DNA of 62,532 nucleotides, from assembly GCA_016845065.1 (NCBI GenBank), contig JAERTG010000099.1, positions 1 to 62,532 of the forward strand. The letters run 5' to 3'. Positions 1-9,218 of this stretch are shown piece after piece. Below the pieces are notes generated by a model. It was not told the origin of the DNA. It saw only the letters and a program-made list of their open reading frames with translations, and did not search any database. The translations under genes and the position numbers were made by a program. Position 1 is the stretch's first letter. The number at the start of each line of letters is the position of its first letter. The DNA comes from Fidelibacterota bacterium. GTDB lineage: Bacteria > Fidelibacterota > UBA8477 > JABMPR01.

Positions 1-347
1 ATATAAAAAAGTATGTTGATATGTATTAATCAATTGTGGAGTAGTGTTTGTCTGATGGTATGAAACAGACCCTTGTTAACATGACTTTTCAAGGTTGCCT
101 ATATATGGTCGATGTGGATAACTGTTGTGTGGATAGCCGGTATAACTATTTATAACAATTATAAGTCTATTAAAAACAACAGTTCTTTAGACTATTTTCA
201 CTCATACATATGTTTATAACCCCTGGTTTGAGAGGCCTTTATATATAAAATAATTCACCAAATCGTAACTCGGCTCAGCGACAAATAAAAAAGCCTCACG
301 GTGATAGTAAGGCTAAAATAGAATGAATTATTTTGAGGTGAATTGAA
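1..347. other. Gene-free AT-rich region with DnaA-box-like sites (oriC candidate)
   Basis: No credible reading frame occupies this stretch. It contains a perfect DnaA box on the reverse strand, TGTGGATAA at 113-121, followed at 15 bp by TGTGGATAG at 128-136 (one mismatch to TGTGNATAA). TGTTTATAA at 211-219 also has one mismatch. A strongly AT-rich stretch at about 141-185 lies between them and could be an unwinding element. The right end holds the terminator of the leftward operon. DnaA boxes beside AT-rich DNA and two parS sites within 10 kb fit a replication origin, but the left side is outside the window. The rpmH-dnaA intergenic region is the rival candidate. Confidence 0.45.
281..314 (-). 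terminator. Rho-independent terminator of the rpmH-to-surA operon
   Basis: On the minus strand an 8-bp stem (AGCCTTAC / GTGAGGCT, one G-T wobble, 7-nt loop) is followed by a run of six T then ATTTG. It lies about 33 nt past the stop codon of the last PPIase gene and would end leftward transcription before the DnaA-box region. Confidence 0.8.
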
Positions 348-1619
348 TTATTTTATCTGTATATACATCCGATTGCGTTGATCCTCAACCCAGGACTGAT
401 ATCTATCTCGTTTCTTATACTCAAGAGACATGGTTTCAACATCGGTCCAGTGGTCAGTTAGGTTTACCTTGCCGCCAGCCAATCGTCTGTGGACTATAAT
501 TAGGTGAAACTGGTCGGAGCTATAAACTGGCATTGATAAGCTCTCAAGAGGAATGTTTAAAAGGAGATCATGGATATCTTCAGGAAGTAAAGAAATATCG
601 GTCATACCCATTTGACCTTTCCGAGATTTCATATAATCATCTGTAGCATAAATTTCAACCTGTTCAGCAATACTGGTCTTTTCTGCAAGAATATCATCTC
701 TGATAGCAGAGAGTTTATCAGATGTACCCTGCTTATCGCTTTCATCAGCTACAGGCATCAATAGAATATGGGAAATGTTTACTTGCTCACCCTGTTTCTC
801 GTCCAACCTTAAAAGATGTAAACCGAACTGGGTCTCCACGACATCACTCATTTGCCCAACCTCAAGTTCGAAAGCGGCTTCTTCAAATGACTTCACAAAC
901 ACGCCACGACCCACAAGGCCCAGACTACCGCCATTGGCTGCTGATCCAGGATCTTTAGAATATTGACTGGCAGCGTCTTCAAAAGTAATATTACCTGCCT
1001 CAATATCACCTTTGATTGATAATAATTGTGTGCGGAGTTTATCCATTTTATCAGCGCCCATTTCTACTGACATGGAGAGTATGGAAAAATCTACCTGGGG
1101 ATTCTTATCAGGGAAACTGTCCTGCCAGGTTTCATAAAAATCTTCAACTTCACGCCTGCTTACCTTGATTCCGCTAAACAACTCCATTTTAACCTGTTCT
1201 ACCAGGAGATTGGTGCGAATTTGATCCTCATAATAGGATTTGATTTTATAGTGGTCTACTCCAAAAGCCTCGGCCGCTTTTCTTAGACTACCATACTGCA
1301 TTTCTATATTTTGCAAGGATTGATCCAGCTGCATTTGCACGCTTCTATCTTCGACCTCAATCGTCTCCTGACGGGCATACTCCAGTAAAACCTGCTGATT
1401 TAGGAGCTCATCCAGTGCCCGTGCACGCAGTTGTTGGATCACATCTGGGGAAGAATAGGAGGGTAGCTGAGCCTGCATTGCAAAGAGTTGGGTAACCTGA
1501 TCAACTTCAGAATAAAGTATAGCTTTTTCTCCAACAATGGCAGCAACGCCATCTATCAGCTGTTGGGCGCTGGTACTTAAAGCCAGAAGAGTGGTGAGAA
1601 TAAAAACAAAATGACGCAT
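348..1619 (-). CDS. surA: SurA-like periplasmic peptidyl-prolyl isomerase
   Basis: Periplasmic chaperone/foldase of the SurA family, expected to escort outer-membrane proteins. Residues 1-19 form a signal peptide ending in STSAQQ, without a lipobox. The N-terminal chaperone segment begins around residue 22 (DGVAAIVGEKAI) and runs to about 165. A parvulin (PPIC) domain spans about 176-275 with the conserved GGSLG at 230-234 and FGLHLL at 265-270. A second, degenerate parvulin domain follows from NISHILL (281-287). The 423-residue length matches SurA (about 430). It is the last gene of a leftward operon, 11 bp behind another PPIase. The symbol is assigned from architecture; the true SurA orthologue could be either neighbour. 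Confidence 0.88.
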   Translation of the reverse strand: MRHFVFILTTLLALSTSAQQLIDGVAAIVGEKAILYSEVDQVTQLFAMQAQLPSYSSPDVIQQLRARALDELLNQQVLLEYARQETIEVEDRSVQMQLDQSLQNIEMQYGSLRKAAEAFGVDHYKIKSYYEDQIRTNLLVEQVKMELFSGIKVSRREVEDFYETWQDSFPDKNPQVDFSILSMSVEMGADKMDKLRTQLLSIKGDIEAGNITFEDAASQYSKDPGSAANGGSLGLVGRGVFVKSFEEAAFELEVGQMSDVVETQFGLHLLRLDEKQGEQVNISHILLMPVADESDKQGTSDKLSAIRDDILAEKTSIAEQVEIYATDDYMKSRKGQMGMTDISLLPEDIHDLLLNIPLESLSMPVYSSDQFHLIIVHRRLAGGKVNLTDHWTDVETMSLEYKKRDRYQSWVEDQRNRMYIQIK

Positions 1620-1630
1620 TGATTAATTAC

Positions 1631-2443
1631 CTATTCTGTAGAACTATTATAGAGAACACTCTTGTTAAAAAGGATGCTTCCAGACTTCCTGAGACTATCC
1701 ACAAACTGAGTTTCAATATGACGTTGACGGTTAATGGAAAGTCTTGCAGCAATTTCTTCCCAGACTTCATCCAGACTTTTGTGAGACCCACGATCGTGCC
1801 AGGTTTTCACATGTACAAGGTGGTATCCCAGGTCGGTTCGAATTGGACCAAAAATTCCAGGGCGTTTCTTTTTAAGAAGGTATTCTTTTACCTCGGGGAA
1901 CAGATTTTCCACCTTAAACAATCCAGTCTCCTTGGGGTGCATGGCTACCAGGGATTGCTTTTTCTCAAGATCCCCTTTTTCAATAGCCTTTTCAAGTTCA
2001 CGAGCTTCATCACGGGAGGGCAAAAGAACATGAAAACCAAAGAACTCATTGCTCTGACGCTTAAAGGACTCAAGGTTTGACTGATAATATGCCTCGATTT
2101 CATCTCGGGCAACATCACCCCTGTCCTTTAGGGTCACATCCAACTGCTTATCGGCAAGAAGTCGACGACGATAGGTTTCCACACGATAGTTAAACATGGG
2201 ATCCCGATGAATAAGATTTTTTTCTGCCTCCTGCGCCAAGAGGGTTTCTCTAATCCAGTTTTCAACCAAAAGGGACTTTTGGAGGCTGTCTAAAGACATA
2301 AATCCCGGGTACATCAGAACCAGCTCATCAAGAGATAGCTGTTCATGATTGACCTTGGCAATAAGGTTATCATCCTGGTCATCTGAGCAAGAAGTCAACC
2401 CCATGAAGAGGGAGATGACCAGAATGACATAAATCTTATTCAT
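1631..2443 (-). CDS. PPIase-like lipoprotein, SurA/parvulin family
   Basis: Short (270-residue) SurA-related protein. A type II signal peptide with lipobox LTSC puts the lipidated cysteine at residue 19. A SurA-N-like helical segment starts at about 28 with VNHEQLSLDEL. The C-terminal part (about 130-215) is a weakly conserved parvulin domain, recognisable by FGPIRTDLGYHLVHV but lacking the GG-D-GW core seen in its neighbours, so isomerase activity is doubtful. It sits 10 bp after one PPIase gene and 11 bp before another. A holdase or chaperone role in envelope protein folding is inferred. Confidence 0.8.
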   Translation of the reverse strand: MNKIYVILVISLFMGLTSCSDDQDDNLIAKVNHEQLSLDELVLMYPGFMSLDSLQKSLLVENWIRETLLAQEAEKNLIHRDPMFNYRVETYRRRLLADKQLDVTLKDRGDVARDEIEAYYQSNLESFKRQSNEFFGFHVLLPSRDEARELEKAIEKGDLEKKQSLVAMHPKETGLFKVENLFPEVKEYLLKKKRPGIFGPIRTDLGYHLVHVKTWHDRGSHKSLDEVWEEIAARLSINRQRHIETQFVDSLRKSGSILFNKSVLYNSSTE

Positions 2444-2453
2444 CTATACAGAA

Positions 2454-4169
2454 CTACTTTTCGTCTGCCAGACCATCATAATAAGAATGTACGGCTGAAT
2501 AGTTAACCTTAACAGTATAGTCGTTTTGAAGCTCCTGGTAGAGATCTTCAGTACGCGATGCACGTAACTCGCTCAGGATTTCCGTTCTAACGCGTCCCTT
2601 GACCTTACTATAAGGTTTTGGTCCCTCAGGAATGATCTCCTCCATCTGAATGATTGAATAGCCATTTCCGAGCTTTATGGGACCAGCAATATCTCCAACC
2701 TCCATCGTGAAAGCCTTTTTGCCCATTGACCCATAACGACCCTCCTGGAAAGCAGGCAACATTCCGCCACCCTCTTTAGTGGCTTTTCTTTCAGTATAAC
2801 GCAAGGCCAGTTTTTCAAGGAGCTCGCCAGCATCAAGTCGTTTTTTCAGGGTTACTGCGAAAAGACTGTCCTTTACAAAAACCTCTCTCACGAGCACCTT
2901 CTTCTTATCCATATACTTTTCGGCCTTGTTTGCATCATAAAAGGCTGTCAACTCTTCCTCGCTGGGAGTGAGGTCTGAATTAATTTCCTTTGCCACAAAG
3001 GCGTCGTAGGCATAACGCTCAACGAGACCATCAATTTTCCCGGCAAAATCCTCATCCTGGTCATACTTATTGTCATATCCATAACTGATAATGAGGTTTT
3101 GAGTAACAATCTGATCTATAATACCAAGAAACTGATTCTCAGATGTAAACCGAGGTTTTTGACCACCGTCAATCATTTTGAATTCTGCAACCAGCCAATC
3201 TGTGCCAAGGTCTTCTCCGTTAAGTTTAAACATAGGAGGTTGAAAGTTGAGCTTCTTGAGCATTTCATCGATGGGATCTTTTTTTACAGATGAACCATCA
3301 AAAACCATAAAAAACTCATGAACATTTTCAGTAATAATTTCAAACCCAGCAGCCTTCTTTTGGTCTTCCAAAAATTTGTTTGCTACCTGGCCAAGCTCAG
3401 CGCTTTTCTCGCGACTTGCCTGTTGTTTGAGCGAGCTCTTCTCGGCCTCAAAATCACCACGATCAATCTCTCTCTTTGCCTCTAGTTTGATGATATGGAA
3501 ACCAAAATCGGTTTCAACCACATCAGAGACATCGCCGGGATTCAGATTAAAGGCCGTTTCCTGGAAGGGTCCTACCATTTTTCCCCATCCAAACCAACCA
3601 AGATCACCACCATTCTCTTTGCCAGAAGGATCATCAGTAAACTCATTTGCTAAATCTTCGAATGATTCTCCCTTTGAGAGGCGGTTGTTAATCTGACCCA
3701 TAAGCGCCAAAGCTTCTACCTTGGTTCGATCTGAGCGTGTACGGGAAGCGCCCTGGAATTGCAGCAGGATATGCCTTGCGTTTAACTCTGTACCGGAACG
3801 CTCATACACCTCGCGGACATACTCATCGCTAATGACAGCGTCGAGAATGGCCTTGGTGTAGACATATTGGAGCATCTGTCTTTTTTCGGCCTTCATTTTT
3901 TTCTGTTTGATTTCATCAGACTCACCCAATCCCTGGTCGACAGCTGCCTGGGTAAAAAGAGCCTTTCTAACATGATCATCCACCTTTGAATCCATAAAAT
4001 CGCGATCCTTATCGGCAAACCGAGAGGCAGGGTTTTTGGAGGTGAATTCTTCCAATGCGATGGCATTTCCATCTATCGTGGCCAGCGTATCGTTATCCAT
4101 GTTTGAGCATGCAGCGACAAGCATGAGGAGACCCAACGAAAAAAGGGCCGTAGTAAAGCGAGTGTTCAT
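2454..4169 (-). CDS. Two-domain PPIase lipoprotein (PrsA/SurA-like)
   Basis: A 571-residue lipoprotein foldase. The signal peptide ends in lipobox VAAC with the lipidated Cys at residue 21. The first parvulin domain (about 130-235) is well conserved: ARHILLQF, then GGDLGWFGWGKM and FGFHIIKLE. A second parvulin domain (about 410-510) has GGGMLPAFQEGRYG and GYSIIQMEE. The layout (N-terminal chaperone part, two PPIC domains) resembles SurA/PpiD more than PrsA. It starts with ATG; upstream AAAGGTT is a weak ribosome-binding site. It is 30 bp behind mfd. Three PPIase genes in a row suggest a specialised outer-membrane or secreted-protein folding load, as inference. Confidence 0.87.
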   Translation of the reverse strand: MNTRFTTALFSLGLLMLVAACSNMDNDTLATIDGNAIALEEFTSKNPASRFADKDRDFMDSKVDDHVRKALFTQAAVDQGLGESDEIKQKKMKAEKRQMLQYVYTKAILDAVISDEYVREVYERSGTELNARHILLQFQGASRTRSDRTKVEALALMGQINNRLSKGESFEDLANEFTDDPSGKENGGDLGWFGWGKMVGPFQETAFNLNPGDVSDVVETDFGFHIIKLEAKREIDRGDFEAEKSSLKQQASREKSAELGQVANKFLEDQKKAAGFEIITENVHEFFMVFDGSSVKKDPIDEMLKKLNFQPPMFKLNGEDLGTDWLVAEFKMIDGGQKPRFTSENQFLGIIDQIVTQNLIISYGYDNKYDQDEDFAGKIDGLVERYAYDAFVAKEINSDLTPSEEELTAFYDANKAEKYMDKKKVLVREVFVKDSLFAVTLKKRLDAGELLEKLALRYTERKATKEGGGMLPAFQEGRYGSMGKKAFTMEVGDIAGPIKLGNGYSIIQMEEIIPEGPKPYSKVKGRVRTEILSELRASRTEDLYQELQNDYTVKVNYSAVHSYYDGLADEK

Positions 4170-4199
4170 TTCATTAACCTTTTAATTATATTAGAGTTA

Positions 4200-7100
4200 T
4201 CATTTATCATTATAGTCGGAAAATTTAGACGAGCGTTGAAGGCTTTCCAAGAATATTCTAAGCGATGCTAAAAGGGAATCTTCACCTGTGTGAGTCAGTA
4301 TAAAAGTCAGAGATTTATTGTTCATTATTTCCACGTCTTTACCTGTTTCTCCAAGCGTCTTGGACAGAGCTTTAATGATTTCGCCACCTTCATGTTCCAC
4401 GTGTTCTGGTAAAAAATCATTTTGGGCTTTAGACCCTTTTACGACGACACTTCGAAGCCCTAGAGATTGCCCCAGGTTTTTTATCAAAGCGGCCTCAATA
4501 AGATCGGAGGTTTCTGGCGGGAGCAGACCAAAACGATCCCTTAATTCTTCGCGAATCCCGTGTATAGCTTTTGTTGTGTCAGCCTCAGCAATTCTGCGAT
4601 AGCTGGCAATCCGTTCAGCTGTGTTTTCTATATAGCTTTGCGGAATTTGCATCTCAACATCCAGCGTCATTTCAGTGGGGGGGAAGGTGACTGCCTGGTC
4701 ACCACCAATTTCTTTCAAGGACTCGAGGGTGTCTTTTAGGATTCGGGTGTAAAGATGGTAGCCAATATTGCTGATATGGCCACTTTGCTCGGTTCCAAAG
4801 ACATTTCCTGAACCCCGAATCTCTAAATCACGCATGGCTATCTCGTAACCACCACCATAGTGGGCGTGTCTTTCAAGGGCATTGAGGCGCCTGATTGCAT
4901 TGACGCTGAGCTTTCTAAACCCAGGCGCAATAAAGAATGCCCAAGCCTTTCTGTGAGACCGACCCACGCGCCCCCTTAGTTGATACAGCTGTGACAAACC
5001 CATGGCATCTGCTCGATTTACGATAAGCGTGTTGGCATTTGGTATATCCAGACCAGACTCAACAATAGTGGTGGACAGCAGCACATCAAACTCTTTATGG
5101 AAAAACCCCAACATGACACGCTCAAGCTCCCGAGGGTTCATCTGGCCATGACCCAAGCCAAACTTTACTTCAGGAAGAAGTTTTTGAAGGCGACTCAACA
5201 TAATACCGATGGACTCAACCCTGTTATGGACAAAAAACACCTGCCCTCCTCGGTCAACCTCCCTCAGAACAGCTTCACGGATACGATTTTCATCAAAATC
5301 CATGATAACGGTATCTATTGGCTGACGCTCTTTTGGTGGCGTTTTGAGCATGGAGAGATCTCGCGCGCCCATCAAGGACATCTGCAGGGTACGGGGAATG
5401 GGTGTCGCCGTCATGGCAAGCGAATCAACAGACATTTTAATTTCCTTGATACGCTCCTTATGTTTGACACCAAAACGATGTTCTTCATCAACAATAAGGA
5501 GTCCAAGCTTATTAAAAACAACATCTTTGGATAATATTCTATGGGTACCGATAACGACATCAAGCAATCCTTTTTCAAGGTCAGCCAGGGTCGCCTTAAT
5601 TTGTTTTGAAGTTCTAAAACGGGAAAGCACGCCTACGCTTACTGGATAATCAGCGAACCGCTCCAGAAAAGTTTCGTAATGCTGTTGAGCCAAAACGGTT
5701 GTTGGAACCAGCACTCCAACCTGCTTTGAGTCATTTATAGCCTTAAATATAGCCCGCATGGCCACTTCGGTTTTTCCAAAACCCACATCACCACACAGCA
5801 GCCTGTCCATTGGAAAGGCCGACTCCATGTCTTTCTTGATGTCCTCAACAGCCTTTAACTGGTCACTGGTTTCATCGTACATGAAGGAAGCCTCCATGCG
5901 CTTTTGAAAGTCATTATCAGGATTAAAGCGAAAACCTTCAACAATAAAGCGGTTGGCATACAGCTCTATTAGCTCTTTAGCATAATTATCAACAGCTTTG
6001 CCGGTTTTTATTCTTACCTGGTCCCACTCTGTTGTTCGAAGGCGAGTGAGTTTGGGTGGTGTTTCCAACTGGGACTCATAGCGGTGGACGCGGTGCATTT
6101 TTTCAACAGGGACATATATACGATCACGGGCTTCATATTCCAGAGCGAGAACTTCACGCACCGTCTTTTGAAACGGCATTAACTCAACACCCAAATATTT
6201 GCCTACACCATAATCGAGATGAACAACATAATCACCCTCCTCAAAAGCCTCTATCCGTGTCGCCGGTTTTACAGGAAAAGATCTTGGAATGACGCTTCTT
6301 TTGCGGGTTCTACCAAAAATTTGATGATCCGTAAGAACAGCCAGCTTGTTTTTGTGATCTATAAACCCTGACGACAGAGATAGGCGCACCCCCTCAAAAA
6401 CCAGATCCTCAAACAAAACCTGTAGACGGTCTAGCTGGATATTGCTATCTGCACAAATAAATACGCGATAGTTTTCTTCATTTAGATGGCTGAGCCTGGC
6501 TCGAAACGCTTCAAGGTTACGCTGAAAATCAGGCTGCACCTCTATGTCAAAGATTTGATTTGATTCAGTTTTTGACTGGAAAATCCAGAATACATCACGG
6601 GAGCGCTTCTTTTGAAGCGTTTCTGCGATGGACAAAGAGGTAGAGTCCTCAATCAAGGGCCGAAACTGAAAAAACCGCACTTCATCAGGAACGGAATCAA
6701 TCAGCGGATCAACCACAGTTTCAACAAAGGGGTTCTCAGGATAAACCGTAATTTCACTGTGTTCATCGCCAGATAGCTGAGATGCAGGATCAAACTCACG
6801 GATCGATTCAAGAACATTACCAAAAAAATCCAGACGAAGCGGCTTGTTTTGGTCACCAGGAAAGACATCAAAAACGCCACCCCGGGTGGCAAAATATCCA
6901 GGCTCTACAACAAATGAATCTCGGGTAAACCCATACTCGGTCAACTCTTTTTCAAGCTCACCAACTGAATACTCATGATCTTTTTTTAAAACGATGCTTT
7001 TCAAGGCATTTTCAGAGATACTTCCAGCGAGCTCAATTGCCTGGGTAACATATATGCCCAAGTTACCCCCCAAAAGAGAACGTAATGAGCGGCCTGACTG

Positions 7101-7355
7101 TCCCGTGTCGATTCCATCCACCCGATCACTACCCACGAAATGTACCTCCCGACCAAGATTTAGAGCTACAATGTCATTTAGGACTCTTTCGGCGGACGGC
7201 TTGTCTGGCAGGATTAACACAACGGGGTGATCACCCAGGTTTGCCTGAAGAAGAAAGGCCAGCAATGGTGGCTCTACACCAGAGAGCGAGGAACCAGAGA
7301 GGCTATAGGTTCTGTTTGTTCGTGATGAAAGGTCAGCGTGTTTCACGTGAAACAA
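4200..7355 (-). CDS. mfd: Transcription-repair coupling factor Mfd
   Basis: ATP-dependent translocase that removes stalled RNA polymerase and recruits UvrA to lesions. A UvrB-homology region runs to about residue 350. The CarD-like RNA-polymerase-interaction domain is at about 370-430 (EGDYVVHLDYGVGKY). Walker A GDVGFGKTE is at 522-530 and the DEEH box at 623-626. Motifs TATPIPRTLQ and QLRGRVGRSHR follow, then a C-terminal TRCF domain. At 1,051 residues it is about 100 shorter than E. coli Mfd, mostly at the N-terminus. The start is uncertain: the most upstream choice is TTG at 7355, with no Shine-Dalgarno, overlapping mnmG by 23 bp. Its first codons are encoded by the parS site. Confidence 0.96.
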   Translation of the reverse strand: MFHVKHADLSSRTNRTYSLSGSSLSGVEPPLLAFLLQANLGDHPVVLILPDKPSAERVLNDIVALNLGREVHFVGSDRVDGIDTGQSGRSLRSLLGGNLGIYVTQAIELAGSISENALKSIVLKKDHEYSVGELEKELTEYGFTRDSFVVEPGYFATRGGVFDVFPGDQNKPLRLDFFGNVLESIREFDPASQLSGDEHSEITVYPENPFVETVVDPLIDSVPDEVRFFQFRPLIEDSTSLSIAETLQKKRSRDVFWIFQSKTESNQIFDIEVQPDFQRNLEAFRARLSHLNEENYRVFICADSNIQLDRLQVLFEDLVFEGVRLSLSSGFIDHKNKLAVLTDHQIFGRTRKRSVIPRSFPVKPATRIEAFEEGDYVVHLDYGVGKYLGVELMPFQKTVREVLALEYEARDRIYVPVEKMHRVHRYESQLETPPKLTRLRTTEWDQVRIKTGKAVDNYAKELIELYANRFIVEGFRFNPDNDFQKRMEASFMYDETSDQLKAVEDIKKDMESAFPMDRLLCGDVGFGKTEVAMRAIFKAINDSKQVGVLVPTTVLAQQHYETFLERFADYPVSVGVLSRFRTSKQIKATLADLEKGLLDVVIGTHRILSKDVVFNKLGLLIVDEEHRFGVKHKERIKEIKMSVDSLAMTATPIPRTLQMSLMGARDLSMLKTPPKERQPIDTVIMDFDENRIREAVLREVDRGGQVFFVHNRVESIGIMLSRLQKLLPEVKFGLGHGQMNPRELERVMLGFFHKEFDVLLSTTIVESGLDIPNANTLIVNRADAMGLSQLYQLRGRVGRSHRKAWAFFIAPGFRKLSVNAIRRLNALERHAHYGGGYEIAMRDLEIRGSGNVFGTEQSGHISNIGYHLYTRILKDTLESLKEIGGDQAVTFPPTEMTLDVEMQIPQSYIENTAERIASYRRIAEADTTKAIHGIREELRDRFGLLPPETSDLIEAALIKNLGQSLGLRSVVVKGSKAQNDFLPEHVEHEGGEIIKALSKTLGETGKDVEIMNNKSLTFILTHTGEDSLLASLRIFLESLQRSSKFSDYNDK

Positions 7356-9216
7356 TTTTTTTAATAAGAATAATTAGGAGGGAAACGTCAGCAGGGGTCA
7401 CGCCACTAATTCTGGACGCCTGCCCAATGGTTTCGGGACGGATTTTGTCGAGCTTTTGCCTGGCCTCAAAAGAAACAGCCTGCATCGACAGATAATCTAC
7501 AGTGTCAGGTATGCTCATCGTCTGGTGCTTCGAAAGTCGCTCTACCTGTTGACGCTCTCGTTCGATATAGCCGCTATACTTGGTGTTGGTGGCGATGAGT
7601 GTCAAAAGGGCGGGGGAAAGGTCGTTCACCCAGTTTGGCAGGATGGACTGAATGTCTGCGACTGTAACTCCGGGGCGTTTCAAAATGTTTGCCAGTGTCT
7701 GGCTTTCCTTGACCGTGGTTTGTGTTTCCACCAGACCGTTAATTATTTCAGGTTTTATGTATGTTGAATTAAAGTAAGTTTCAGTTTTGCTGGCCAGGCG
7801 TTTTTGGTTTTCAACGTCTTCATACAGGGCTTTTTCTGTCAACCCAAGCCGATATCCCTTCTCAGCGAGGCGAAAATGAGCGTTGTCATATCGCAAGAGA
7901 AGCCGATGTTCAGCCCTGGAAGTAAACATGCGATAAGGCTCGTCAGTGTCCTTGGTAATTAGATCATCGATAAGAACACCGATATAAGCCTCAGATCTTT
8001 CAAGCACAAACGGGTCAGACCCACCAATGCTGCGACAGGCGTTTATTCCGGCAATCAAGCCTTGAGATGCCGCCTCTTCGTATCCAGATGTTCCATTGAT
8101 CTGTCCGGCAAAGAACAAGCCTTTGACTCGCTTGGTTTCCATGGTGGCTTTTAGCTGGGAGGGTGGGAAAAAATCATATTCAATGGCGTATCCCGGACGG
8201 ATAAACTCCACCTTCTCAAGTCCTGGTACGGAGCGGAGGCTGTTTAGTTGAACCTCTTCTGGTAGAGATGACGAGAAGCCATTTACATATAGTTGGTTTG
8301 CGTCGGTCCACTCGGGCTCCAAAAAGAGCTGATGCGATGTTTTCTCGGCAAAACGAACTACTTTGTCTTCAATTGAAGGGCAGTAGCGTGGTCCCACACC
8401 TTGAATGACCCCGGTAAAAAGAGGCGAGAACTCCAATCCACCATTAATGATGGCGTGGGTTTTCTCGTTGGTGTTGGTGATGTAACAATATTCGTTGGGT
8501 GGATCAAAATCCCTGGTTGAAAAAGAAAAGGGCTCTGGTTGTTGATCGCCGGCCTGTATCGTGGTTTTGGAAAAGTCAACACTGTCCCGCTTGATACGTG
8601 GCGGCGTGCCTGTTTTAAGGCGACCCGTTTCAAACCCGAGCGCAACCAGTGACTCAGTAATGCCCACGCTGGCAGATTCGCCAATTCGACCCGCAGAAAA
8701 GCTCTCGTTTCCAATGTGAATGAGACCATTTAGGAAGGTGCCGTTAGTTAATATGAGGGCCTCACAGCCAAATGCACGTCCGGCACGAGTCATTACCCCT
8801 GTGATTTTTGTGCCTTCGTTACTCGAGATAACGCTTGTCGCTTCACCCTCATAGATCTCAAGCCCTTGCTGGTTCGTGCAAACATCTACCATATAGGAAC
8901 TGTAGGCTTTTTTATCTATCTGAGCTCTGGGCGACCAAACTGCTCTACCTTTTGATCGGTTCAGCATCTTAAACTGAATACCAGTTTGGTCTGTGGCTTT
9001 GGCCATTTCACCACCAAGAGCATCGATCTCCCGTACAAGGTGACCTTTTGCTAGACCGCCAATGGCCGGGTTACACGAAGCACGGCCTAAAGCCTTGGTT
9101 TCCATGGTAATTAGCAAAGTGCTTTTGCCGAGCCGGCTAGCTGCAAGCGCAGCCTCAATACCAGCATGTCCGCCACCCACCACAATGACGTCGAATGATT
9201 CACGTGAAACATTCAA
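7333..9216 (-). CDS. mnmG: tRNA uridine-5-carboxymethylaminomethyl modification enzyme MnmG (GidA)
   Basis: FAD-dependent partner of MnmE that installs the cmnm5 group on wobble uridine-34 of tRNAs. The dinucleotide-binding motif VVGGGHAGIEAA lies near the N-terminus, with the family signature CNPAIGGLAKGH about 35 residues later and the GidA-associated helical C-terminal domain. About 627 residues is normal. I chose TTG at 9216, which leaves seven residues before DVIVVGG as in homologues; a TTG at 9234 would overlap mnmE by 16 bp. Both ends of the gene carry ParB-site sequences: the near-parS encodes NVSRES at the N-terminus, and the perfect parS encodes VSRET at the C-terminus. Confidence 0.96.
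   Translation of the reverse strand: MNVSRESFDVIVVGGGHAGIEAALAASRLGKSTLLITMETKALGRASCNPAIGGLAKGHLVREIDALGGEMAKATDQTGIQFKMLNRSKGRAVWSPRAQIDKKAYSSYMVDVCTNQQGLEIYEGEATSVISSNEGTKITGVMTRAGRAFGCEALILTNGTFLNGLIHIGNESFSAGRIGESASVGITESLVALGFETGRLKTGTPPRIKRDSVDFSKTTIQAGDQQPEPFSFSTRDFDPPNEYCYITNTNEKTHAIINGGLEFSPLFTGVIQGVGPRYCPSIEDKVVRFAEKTSHQLFLEPEWTDANQLYVNGFSSSLPEEVQLNSLRSVPGLEKVEFIRPGYAIEYDFFPPSQLKATMETKRVKGLFFAGQINGTSGYEEAASQGLIAGINACRSIGGSDPFVLERSEAYIGVLIDDLITKDTDEPYRMFTSRAEHRLLLRYDNAHFRLAEKGYRLGLTEKALYEDVENQKRLASKTETYFNSTYIKPEIINGLVETQTTVKESQTLANILKRPGVTVADIQSILPNWVNDLSPALLTLIATNTKYSGYIERERQQVERLSKHQTMSIPDTVDYLSMQAVSFEARQKLDKIRPETIGQASRISGVTPADVSLLIILIKKIVSRETR
7339..7354. other. parS: parS centromere-like site (perfect consensus)
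   Basis: TGTTTCACGTGAAACA, a perfect 16-bp palindrome identical to the canonical ParB-binding parS sequence. It lies in the overlap of the mnmG 3' end and the mfd 5' end and is read in two frames (VSRET and FHVKH). parS sites cluster near chromosomal origins, consistent with dnaA 6 kb away. parA and parB are not in the window. Confidence 0.93.
9196..9211. other. parS: Second parS site (15/16 match)
   Basis: TGATTCACGTGAAACA differs from the parS consensus at one outer base. It is the core of a 22-bp near-palindrome at 9193-9214. It lies at the 5' end of mnmG, just inside the first codons, 1.86 kb from the perfect site at the other end of the same gene. Confidence 0.82.
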
Positions 9217-9218
9217 AG

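Noticed and set aside
1619..2080. Plus-strand frame opposite the second PPIase gene
   Set aside because: Composition and frame match the antisense of a confident gene; no ribosome-binding site.
4393..4408. TGTTCCACGTGTTCTG inside mfd, which looks like half of a parS site
   Set aside because: Only the left half matches; overall about 10 of 16 positions, expected by chance in a 62-kb window.
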